Shown here: one piece after another, positions 17,533 through 24,558 of the stretch | Numbering within the stretch: the stretch's first letter is position 1 | Layout of the letters: every line of letters starts with the position of its first letter | Assembly (NCBI RefSeq): GCF_004912195.1 | Contig: NZ_STGW01000001.1 | Location: 709,109-773,108 of the forward strand | From: Nocardioides caeni | Lineage (GTDB): Bacteria > Actinomycetota > Actinomycetes > Propionibacteriales > Nocardioidaceae | Direction of reading: 5' to 3' | Length of the DNA stretch: 64,000 nt | Notes under the pieces: generated by a model | What the model was told of the DNA's origin: nothing | Databases searched by the model: none | What the model saw: only the letters and a program-made list of their open reading frames with translations | Made by a program: the position numbers and the translations under genes

Positions 17533-19575
17533 ATGTCCCTCGGTATCAGCGACGAGCAGGTCGAGCTCGGCGACACCCTGCGCAAGTGGGCCGCGAGCCT
17601 GGACCCCATCGCCGCCGCCCGCGCCGCCGAGGGGGACGCCGGTGCCGGCTTCGGCGACCTGTGGTCGGCCACCGAGGAGATGGGCATCGCCGCGATCGCG
17701 GCCCCGGAGTCCGCGGGCGGCGGTGGCGGGACCCTGCTCGACCAGGCGATCGCGCTCGAGGCCGCCGCACACGAGCTGTTGCCGGGTGGGCTCCTCGGCG
17801 CCGCGATCGGCTCCGTCCTCACGGGACGTCCCGGTCGGTTCGGCGTGCAGGTGCGCACGGGGGGCGCCGTCTGGGACGGTGGTACGGCGACAGAGCACCT
17901 GCTGCTCGACGAGGGAGGCACGCTCCGGGCGAGCGCCGGGGTCGATCTGACGTCGCGGCACGCACGTCTGGTCGACGGCACGCCCGGCCGGACCGACGAG
18001 GCCCGGCGCCGGATCGCGATCACCCTCGCCGCCGCTGAGGCCGCGGGCGTGACCCGCTGGTGCCTGGAGACGGCGGTCGAGTATGCGGGCGTGCGCGAGC
18101 AGTTCGGCCGCAAGATCGGCTCCTTCCAGGCGATCAAGCACCTGTGCGCGGAGATGCTGGAGACCGCGGAGGCCGTCACTGCGGCCGCGTGGGACGCTGC
18201 GGCCTCCGCCCCTCCCGCCGGGGGTGGCGACGGTGGCGACGAGGAGCAGTGGGCCTTCGCGGTCGAGGTCGCCCGGGCGATCTGCTTCGACGGCGCCGTG
18301 GACGTCGCGAAGTCGTGCATCCAGGTGCTGGGCGGCATCGGCTTCACCTTCGAGCACGACGCCCACCTCTACCTGCGACGAGCGACCACGCTCCGCGCCC
18401 TGGTCGGTCCGGCCGACGAGGCGGCCGCCCGGCTGACCGCCGCCGCGGTGCAGGGCGTGCGCCGCCGGGTCGACGTCGACCTCGAGGGGCGCGACGAGGC
18501 GATCCGGCCCGAGATCCGGGCGACAGCGCAGCGGTTGGCGGCACTGCCGGCAGCCGGGCAGCGTGCGCAGCTGGTGGAGTCCGGCTACCTCACGCCGCAC
18601 TGGCCGGCGCCGTTCGGGCTGGGCGCCGACCCGACCACGCAGATCGTCATCGACCAGGAGCTCGGCCGGGCGGGCGTCGTACGACCGGACCTGGTGATCG
18701 CCGGCTGGGCGGTCCCGACCATCCTGTCCCACGGCACGGACGCCCAGCGAGAGCGCTTCGTGCGGCCCTCGCTGATGGGCGAGCTCACCTGGTGCCAGCT
18801 CTTCTCCGAACCCGGCTCGGGCTCGGACCTCGCCTCCCTGCGCACGCGCGCCGTCCGCGTCGAGGGTGGCTGGTCGCTGAGCGGGCAGAAGGTGTGGACG
18901 TCGGTCGCCGAGCGCGCTGACTGGGGCATCTGCCTGGCCCGCACGGACGCGGACGCGCCGCAGCACAAGGGCATCACCTACTTCCTCGTGGACATGAAGT
19001 CGTCCGGCATCGAGGTCCGGCCGTTGCGGGAGATCACCGGGGAGGCGCTCTTCAACGAGGTGTTCCTCGACGACGTCTTCGTGCCCGACGACTGCGTCGT
19101 CGCCGAGCCCGGCGACGGCTGGCGGCTGGCGCGCACCACGCTGGCCAACGAGCGGGTCGCGATGGCCAGCGCACGGCTGACCAAGAGCGTGGAGCGCGCC
19201 GTCGAGATCGCCTCGACCGGCGCGCTGGGACCCGTCGACGAGGCACGGGTCGGCCACCAGGTCGCCCTCGCCACCGTCTGCGGGTTGCTCGGTGTCCGCA
19301 CGACCCTGCGGGCGCTGGGCGGGCGGGGGCCGGGGGCGGAGTCGAGCGTGGCCAAGCTGTTGGGCGTGCGCTCGCGTCAGGAGTCCTCGGAGCTCGTCGT
19401 GGAGCTGCAGGGCGACGCGCTGGCGCTGCTCGACGGGGTCGACAAGACCACGGGCGAGGCGTTGGCCGCCGACGTGTGGGAGCAGTTCAACACCCGGTGC
19501 CTGTCGATCGCCGGCGGCACGACCCAGATCCTGCGCAACGTCGCGGGGGAGCGGATCCTGGGTCTACCCCGCTGA
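17533..19575 (+). CDS. fadE34: Two-domain acyl-CoA dehydrogenase, FadE34-like
   Basis: Single polypeptide of 680 residues made of two acyl-CoA dehydrogenase units. The N-terminal unit (about 1-330) ends with the helical YAGVREQFGRKIGSFQAIKHLCA and LGGIGFTFEHDAHLYLRRA motifs; the C-terminal unit (about 350-680) has LFSEPGSGSDLASLRTRA, GQKVWTS and the terminal GGTTQILRN flavin motif. Mycobacterial FadE34, encoded next to kstR, has this fused plan and dehydrogenates the five-carbon side-chain CoA thioester of sterols; identity here is by architecture and location. AAGGAG precedes the ATG, unlike the other KstR promoters, which look leaderless. The 3' end overlaps an opposite-strand esterase gene by 12 bases. 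Confidence 0.8.
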   Translation: MSLGISDEQVELGDTLRKWAASLDPIAAARAAEGDAGAGFGDLWSATEEMGIAAIAAPESAGGGGGTLLDQAIALEAAAHELLPGGLLGAAIGSVLTGRPGRFGVQVRTGGAVWDGGTATEHLLLDEGGTLRASAGVDLTSRHARLVDGTPGRTDEARRRIAITLAAAEAAGVTRWCLETAVEYAGVREQFGRKIGSFQAIKHLCAEMLETAEAVTAAAWDAAASAPPAGGGDGGDEEQWAFAVEVARAICFDGAVDVAKSCIQVLGGIGFTFEHDAHLYLRRATTLRALVGPADEAAARLTAAAVQGVRRRVDVDLEGRDEAIRPEIRATAQRLAALPAAGQRAQLVESGYLTPHWPAPFGLGADPTTQIVIDQELGRAGVVRPDLVIAGWAVPTILSHGTDAQRERFVRPSLMGELTWCQLFSEPGSGSDLASLRTRAVRVEGGWSLSGQKVWTSVAERADWGICLARTDADAPQHKGITYFLVDMKSSGIEVRPLREITGEALFNEVFLDDVFVPDDCVVAEPGDGWRLARTTLANERVAMASARLTKSVERAVEIASTGALGPVDEARVGHQVALATVCGLLGVRTTLRALGGRGPGAESSVAKLLGVRSRQESSELVVELQGDALALLDGVDKTTGEALAADVWEQFNTRCLSIAGGTTQILRNVAGERILGLPR

Positions 19576-20829
19576 GTGCTCGGCGGGCGCGGCCGCGCGC
19601 TCCCGCCGCCAGCCGTTCCAGTGCCAGTGCAGGAAGCGGTCGGTGGCGCGGACCAGGTGCTGCGACCTGATCGACGGGAAGATGTCGAAGGCGTGCTGGG
19701 CGCCGGGAAGCTCGGCGTAGGTGACCGACCTCTTCGAGGTCGTGCGCAGCGCCTCGACGAACGCCCGGGCCTGCCCCACGTCCACGAGGGTGTCGCGGGC
19801 GCCGTGCACGACGAACATGTCGGGGGCGTCGGCGGTGACTCGCAGCAGGGGACTGGCGTCCTCGAAGGTGGTCAGGTCTGCGCCCGGGTCCTTGCCGAAG
19901 ACCCAGGGCGCCAGGAAAGTGTCGCGCAGGAGCCGTGCCGATCGCAGGCCGCTCGCTGCCGCGAGGTCGTAGACGCCGTAGTAGGGCGCCGCGGCCTGCA
20001 CCGTGGTGTCGGCGTCCTCGAAGCCCGGCTGGAACTCCGGAGCGTTCGGGGTGACCGCGGCCAGCGCCGTGAGGTGTCCGCCGGCCGACTGTCCGGTGAT
20101 CGCGATGTAGTCGGGGTCGCCGCCGTAGGCCGCGATGTTGTCCTTCACCCAGGCGATCGCCGCCTTCACGTCGACGATCTGGGCGGGCCACTTGTGGCGG
20201 GGAGCGAGTCGGTAGTTGATCGCGACGCAGACCCAGCCCTTGGCGGCGAGGTGCTGCATCAGCGGCAGCCCCTGCTGCTCCTTCTTGCCAATGGTCCACC
20301 CGCCACCGTGCACCTGCAGCAGCACGGGTGCGCCGGAGGGCGGGGTCACCTCGGAGGTGTAGACGTCGAGCGTCCCGCGCGCGCCGTAGGGCGCGAAGGG
20401 GATGTTGCCGGTGACCTCGACACCGGCCTTGCGGGCGGCTCGTCGGAAGGCGAACGGGTTGGCGATGCGGCGCCAGGGGGTCGCCAGCTCTGCCGGAGTG
20501 GGCTTGGCGTCGAGCTGGTCGAGGTAGTCCACACCGAGCCCCTCGACCAGGGCGTCCTCTGCGTCGGACACGGCCTGTCGGCTCTGCCGGACCAGGTAGG
20601 CGAGCCCGGCCGTGGACAGCCCCGCGAGAGCGAGGCCCCGGACGTCGCGGCGCGAGCCGGTCGCATGCGCGGCGGCGTCGGCGACGGTGAGGCCGAGCAC
20701 CTGCGGCGCGAGCTCACCGGTGAGCCAGCCGGCGAAGAAGGCCGGGATGCCGGTGCGATAGCCCGGCAGTGGACGGATGGCGTTGGCGGTCAGCGCTGCG
20801 GTGACGACCTGGCGCCGTACGAAACCCAT
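19564..20829 (-). CDS. Alpha/beta-hydrolase, HSL-type esterase
   Basis: Esterase/lipase-like protein of 421 residues. The hormone-sensitive-lipase family oxyanion motif HGGGW is at 174-178 and the nucleophile elbow GQSAG at 246-250 (Ser248); the C-terminal GARDTLVD and GAQHAF segments supply the acid and histidine. The N-terminal 130 residues are an additional helical region with hydrophobic stretches (PAFFAGWLTGELAPQVLGL), as in mycobacterial Lip proteins, possibly for membrane contact. Natural substrate unknown; next to sterol and storage-lipid genes, ester hydrolysis of lipid or steroid esters is plausible. Confidence 0.82.
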   Translation of the reverse strand: MGFVRRQVVTAALTANAIRPLPGYRTGIPAFFAGWLTGELAPQVLGLTVADAAAHATGSRRDVRGLALAGLSTAGLAYLVRQSRQAVSDAEDALVEGLGVDYLDQLDAKPTPAELATPWRRIANPFAFRRAARKAGVEVTGNIPFAPYGARGTLDVYTSEVTPPSGAPVLLQVHGGGWTIGKKEQQGLPLMQHLAAKGWVCVAINYRLAPRHKWPAQIVDVKAAIAWVKDNIAAYGGDPDYIAITGQSAGGHLTALAAVTPNAPEFQPGFEDADTTVQAAAPYYGVYDLAAASGLRSARLLRDTFLAPWVFGKDPGADLTTFEDASPLLRVTADAPDMFVVHGARDTLVDVGQARAFVEALRTTSKRSVTYAELPGAQHAFDIFPSIRSQHLVRATDRFLHWHWNGWRRERAAAPAEHSAG

Positions 20830-20922
20830 GACCCGAGGATATCGGGGTCGTTGGGTGGACTGGTACCTGTTCTACCTCCCGGGTCTATCGTGGCCCAGGA
20901 CGCGACGAGAGACGAGGGCGGT

Positions 20923-22338
20923 ATGGACCGGATGTCCGGGCTGGACGCGAGCTTCCTCTACCTGGAGACGCCCGCACAGCTGATGCACGTGTGCGCCGTG
21001 ATGGTCCTCGACCCGTCGACGATGTCAACGCCCTACTCGTTCGCGACCGTGCAGGCCGGGATCGACGACAGGGTCCGGGAGATGCCCACCTTCACCAGGA
21101 AGGTCCGTCGCGTCCCCCTCGGCCTGGACCACCCGGTGTGGGTGCGCGACACCAGCTTCGACATCGAGCGTCACGTCCACCGCCTGGCCCTCCCCACGCC
21201 CGGGGGGTACGGCGAGCTGATGGAGCTCTGCGCCCACCTGGCCTCGCTGCCGCTGGACCGGTCGCGACCGCTGTGGGAGATGTGGATCATCGAGGGCTAC
21301 CGGCCGGACGGCCCGGACGGCGCGGAGCGGGTCGTCACCTTCACCAAGATGCACCACGCGACCGTCGACGGCGTCTCGGGCGCCAACCTGCTCTCGCACC
21401 TGTGCTCCCTCGAGCCCGACGCGCCGCCGCTGGACCTGGGCGAGAAGCAGCCGCACCCTCGGGACCCGGGGCGCGGCGAGCTCCTCGGCCGGGCGGTCAT
21501 CGGCACCGCGTCCCGTCCGCTGACGCTGGCCCGTGTGCTCAAGCCGTCCGCCCAGCTCGTCACCAAGACGGTCGGGCGCGCTCGCCAGGGCACCGCGATG
21601 GCCGCGCCCTTCTCGGCTCCGCGGACCTCCTTCAACGGCACCATCACCAGCCACCGCGCGATCGGGATGGCCGACCTCGACCTCGACGAGATCCGGCGCG
21701 TCAAGAAGGCGACCGGCACGACCGTCAACGACGTCGTCCTCACGGTGGCCGGTGGCGCCCTGCGCGCCTATCTCGCCGACCGCGACGAGCTCCCCGACTC
21801 GTCCCTCCTCGCCACGGTCCCCGTGAGCGTGCGGGACAGCTCCCGTCGTACGACCGGCGCCAACAAGGTCTCCGCGCTGTTCACCAAGCTGGGCACGGAC
21901 ATCGACGACCCGCTCGAGCGGCTGGCGATGATCGCCGAGCGCAACCGGCACGCGAAGGAGCACCACAACGCGATCAGTGCGGACTCGCTGCAGGACTGGG
22001 CGGAGTTCGCCGCACCGCGGACCTTCGGGCTCGCGGTGCGCACCTACGCCAACCTGCGCCTGGCCGAGCGGCACCCGGTCGTGCACAACCTCGTCATCTC
22101 CAACGTCCCCGGCCCGCCGATCCCGCTCTTCTTCATGGGCGCGCGGATCGAGGCGCTCTGTCCGCTGGGACCGGTCTTCCACGGCGCGGGCCTCAACGTG
22201 ACGGTCATGTCCAATGCCGGCAACATGCACGTCGGAGTGATCGCCTGTCGTGAGTCCATGCCCGACCCCGATGCCCTGGTGCGGCACTTCCCGGCAGAGC
22301 TGGCACGTCTCGGGAGCAGCGCCGAAGACCCGGCGTGA
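20923..22338 (+). CDS. Wax ester synthase/diacylglycerol acyltransferase
   Basis: Acyl-CoA:alcohol/diacylglycerol O-acyltransferase of 471 residues. The catalytic HHxxxDG motif appears as HHATVDG at 144-150, after the N-terminal MSGLDASFLYLE signature and PLWEMWIIEG; the C-terminal half carries the NVPGPPIPLFFMGA segment of the family. These enzymes make triacylglycerol or wax esters as carbon stores. The ATG at 20923 after GAGGGCGG is chosen; a second ATG lies nine bases later. It diverges from the esterase gene across a 93-base gap holding a weak -10-like TATCGT (20886-20891). Confidence 0.88.
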   Translation: MDRMSGLDASFLYLETPAQLMHVCAVMVLDPSTMSTPYSFATVQAGIDDRVREMPTFTRKVRRVPLGLDHPVWVRDTSFDIERHVHRLALPTPGGYGELMELCAHLASLPLDRSRPLWEMWIIEGYRPDGPDGAERVVTFTKMHHATVDGVSGANLLSHLCSLEPDAPPLDLGEKQPHPRDPGRGELLGRAVIGTASRPLTLARVLKPSAQLVTKTVGRARQGTAMAAPFSAPRTSFNGTITSHRAIGMADLDLDEIRRVKKATGTTVNDVVLTVAGGALRAYLADRDELPDSSLLATVPVSVRDSSRRTTGANKVSALFTKLGTDIDDPLERLAMIAERNRHAKEHHNAISADSLQDWAEFAAPRTFGLAVRTYANLRLAERHPVVHNLVISNVPGPPIPLFFMGARIEALCPLGPVFHGAGLNVTVMSNAGNMHVGVIACRESMPDPDALVRHFPAELARLGSSAEDPA

Positions 22339-22348
22339 GGCGGGGCTG

Positions 22349-22428
22349 ACGCCGGTCTGGGGTGTTTTGCGTCCTTGCGGATCCGCTTCCGGCGTGACCG
22401 ACACGGTCCGCGGTCGCGGCAGTGTCGG
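22349..22428. other. Structured leader before the DUF475 gene
   Basis: The 129-base gap between the acyltransferase and DUF475 genes contains several inverted repeats: ACGCCGG (22349-22355) with CCGGCGT (22389-22395), GCGGATCCGC (22377-22386) and CCGACAC (22398-22404) with GTGTCGG (22422-22428). They may act as terminator and leader structure. It was compared with the yybP-ykoY manganese riboswitch found before some TerC-like genes; its conserved core was not recognised. Confidence 0.35.
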
Positions 22429-22467
22429 GCCTGACGTTGTCGCCAACCGATCGAGGACCCCAACGCC

Positions 22468-23544
22468 ATGATCTTCCGCACCTTCGGGTGGTCTTTCCTC
22501 TTCACCGCGCTGGGCGTCGCCGGTGCCCTCTGGTACGGCGGCACCGAAGGGATCGTGCTCGCGCTGATCCTCATCGTGCTCGAGATCTCGTTGTCCTTCG
22601 ACAACGCGGTCGTCAACGCCAAGGTGCTCGAGAGGATGTCCGACTTCTGGCAGAAGATCTTCCTGACCGTCGGCATCCTCATCGCCGTCTTCGGCATGCG
22701 GCTGGTCTTCCCGTTCGTGGTCGTCGCGCTGGCGGCGAGCCTCTCCCCGGTGGAGGTCATCGACCTCGCGCTGGAGAAGGGTGACCCGGACACGCCGGGC
22801 ACCTACGGCTACTACCTGGCCGACGCGCACCACACGATCGCGGCCTTCGGTGGCATGTTCCTGCTGATGATCTTCCTGAACTTCCTCTTCGAGGAGAAGG
22901 ACATCACCTGGCTGTCGTGGATCGAGAAGCCGCTCGAGAAGGCCGGCAAGATCGACGCGCTCTCGATCATCGTCGCCGTCGCCACCCTGTTCATCGCCGC
23001 GAAGACCCTCGGGAGCGAGCACGAGGCGTCCGTCCTGACCGCTGGTCTCGCCGGCCTGCTCACCTACCTCGTCGTCAATGGCCTGGCCGAGGCCTTCGGG
23101 CCCGACGAGGAGGAGCTCGAGCACCTCGGTGAGGACGCCAGTGGCAACGTGATGAAGGTCGTCGGCAAGGCCGCGTTCTTCCTCTTCCTCTACCTCGAGG
23201 TCCTCGACGCCAGCTTCAGCTTCGACGGCGTCATCGGCGCCTTCGCGGTCACGACCGACCCGATCATCATCGCCATCGGTCTCGGCGTCGGTGCGTTCTA
23301 CGTCCGGTCGATCACGATCTACCTGGTCCACCAGGGCACGCTGTCGGACTACCGCTACCTCGACCACGGCGCCCACTGGGCCATCGGCGCTCTGGCCGCG
23401 CTGCTGATCGTCTCGATCGGCTACCACGTGCCGGAGGTCATCACCGGTCTCATCGGCGTGGCCTTCATCGGCGCCGCGTTCTTCATGAGCATCCGGGCCA
23501 ACAAGCGCGAGGCCGCCGAGTCGGTCAAGGAACTCGCCGGCTGA
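22468..23544 (+). CDS. DUF475 (TerC-like) integral membrane protein
   Basis: Membrane protein of 358 residues with about eight hydrophobic segments. Two internal repeats each carry an acidic signature inside a helix: EISLSFDNAVVNAKVL near residue 40 and LDASFSFDGVIGAFAV near residue 250, the pattern of TerC/DUF475 metal-transport-like proteins. TerC-type proteins are implicated in tellurite resistance and manganese or calcium export. The ligand here is not known. No clear Shine-Dalgarno is seen before ATG 22468. The 3' end overlaps the convergent hydrolase by 20 bases. Confidence 0.85.
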   Translation: MIFRTFGWSFLFTALGVAGALWYGGTEGIVLALILIVLEISLSFDNAVVNAKVLERMSDFWQKIFLTVGILIAVFGMRLVFPFVVVALAASLSPVEVIDLALEKGDPDTPGTYGYYLADAHHTIAAFGGMFLLMIFLNFLFEEKDITWLSWIEKPLEKAGKIDALSIIVAVATLFIAAKTLGSEHEASVLTAGLAGLLTYLVVNGLAEAFGPDEEELEHLGEDASGNVMKVVGKAAFFLFLYLEVLDASFSFDGVIGAFAVTTDPIIIAIGLGVGAFYVRSITIYLVHQGTLSDYRYLDHGAHWAIGALAALLIVSIGYHVPEVITGLIGVAFIGAAFFMSIRANKREAAESVKELAG

Positions 23545-24478
23545 CCCGCGGAGGACCGCCAGGCTGGGCGTCGCGTGGCCGGGTGAAGTCCCGGCCACGC
23601 GCGTTGACGGTGGCCGCCGCCTCCACGAAGCGGGGGACGAAGCGCTCGGAGCGCAGCACCGATCCGGCGTGCCCGTCGTCGACCTCGTGGATGGTCGCGC
23701 CGGGGATGGCGCGGGCCAGGGCGATCTGCCGGGCCGTCGGGATGACCCGGTCGCGCATCATGACCACCACGGCGGTCGGGACGTCGATGTCGGGCAACCA
23801 CGGCCGGGAATGGTGCCGCCCGAGCGCGGCGAGGGCCTGACCGACTGCCCACGGGCTCGTCGACCGGAACTCCTTGAGGGCCCACTCGTGCATGTCGACG
23901 GGCACGAACCCGTCCTTCGCTGCCGTGGCGCGGACTCCGGCCTCGGCGGACCGCGCACTGGACATCCCGCGCAGGGCGAGCATGGTGGCGCTCGTGCCGA
24001 GGAAGAACGCCCGCTCGACGGGATTCATCTGGAACCGGTCGGTGGTGGCTCCCAGGACGAGCCCGGTGACCTGGTCCGGGTGTTGGCGCCACATCCGCTG
24101 GGCGACGATCGAGCCCATGGAGTAGCCGCCCATGATGGCCTGGTCGATCCCGAGCACGTCGAGCAGTGCCGCGACGTCGTCGGCGCAGTCGACGAGCGAG
24201 AACTCGTCGCTCTTGATGCCCTGTCCGTGCCAGCGCAGGTCGAGGGTGACGACGCGGAACCGCCGGGCGAGGGGGTGGATGCAGGGAAACCAGCACAGCA
24301 GCCCGGTCGTGCCGAGTGCGTGCAGCAACACGATCGTGGGGGACTTCGGGTCGGGGCCCGGCGTGTCGGTGACGTACGTCGCCCCGCTCCGCCCCGGCAG
24401 CTCGACCATGCGTCCCGCGGGGATCGACGTCCACGGCACGTAGACCCGGTTCCGCGCGAGGTCGAGGGGCGAGGCCAT
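23525..24478 (-). CDS. Alpha/beta-hydrolase under KstR-type promoter
   Basis: Alpha/beta-hydrolase of 317 residues with the oxyanion segment LLHALGTT (51-58), nucleophile elbow GGYSMGS with Ser120, and a late DDGHAG that would supply the catalytic histidine. It belongs to the broad 3-oxoadipate-enol-lactonase/epoxide-hydrolase-like group; substrate not determinable. The start at ATG 24478 is supported by a -10-like TAGTCT (minus strand, 24491-24486) seven bases upstream, embedded at the edge of a KstR operator; an in-frame start at 24529 would run through that operator. Expected role: hydrolytic step in steroid or CoA-ester metabolism. Confidence 0.8.
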   Translation of the reverse strand: MASPLDLARNRVYVPWTSIPAGRMVELPGRSGATYVTDTPGPDPKSPTIVLLHALGTTGLLCWFPCIHPLARRFRVVTLDLRWHGQGIKSDEFSLVDCADDVAALLDVLGIDQAIMGGYSMGSIVAQRMWRQHPDQVTGLVLGATTDRFQMNPVERAFFLGTSATMLALRGMSSARSAEAGVRATAAKDGFVPVDMHEWALKEFRSTSPWAVGQALAALGRHHSRPWLPDIDVPTAVVVMMRDRVIPTARQIALARAIPGATIHEVDDGHAGSVLRSERFVPRFVEAAATVNARGRDFTRPRDAQPGGPPRVSRRVP

Positions 24479-24489
24479 GGCCCGGAGAC

Positions 24490-24503
24490 TAGAACACGTT
24501 GCA
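24490..24503. promoter_or_regulatory. KstR operator for the minus-strand hydrolase
   Basis: TAGAACACGTTGCA fits TNNAACNNGTTNNA. On the minus strand it overlaps the -10-like TAGTCT of the hydrolase gene starting at 24478. Together with the site 47 bases to the right it forms a divergent promoter pair with one operator per direction. Confidence 0.88.
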
Positions 24504-24536
24504 GGTCGCGCGTGGGACACGCCCTGCATTTCGAAC

Positions 24537-24550
24537 TAGAACACGTTACA
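24537..24550. promoter_or_regulatory. KstR operator of the side-chain operon
   Basis: TAGAACACGTTACA, identical to the site at 9463-9476. The -10-like TACAGT (24547-24552) begins within it and is followed after six bases by the GTG at 24559, so a leaderless transcript is expected. Controls the operon running to 29222. Confidence 0.9.
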
Positions 24551-24558
24551 GTTTCCTC

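Noticed and set aside
17296..19257. A 653-codon minus-strand open frame
   Set aside because: Antisense to fadE34 and through the KstR palindrome; low-complexity translation.
19576..20922. Upstream extension of the wax-ester synthase frame
   Set aside because: The frame is open but it is antisense to the esterase gene; homology-like sequence begins at MDRMSGLDASF (20923).
22339..22467. yybP-ykoY manganese riboswitch before the DUF475 gene
   Set aside because: Only generic hairpins are visible; the conserved core of that riboswitch could not be found.
21025..23598. A very long open frame on the minus strand (857 codons)
   Set aside because: It runs antisense through the wax-ester synthase and DUF475 genes, both of which have clear family motifs. 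The translation is repetitive and charged without motifs; it results from high GC content.
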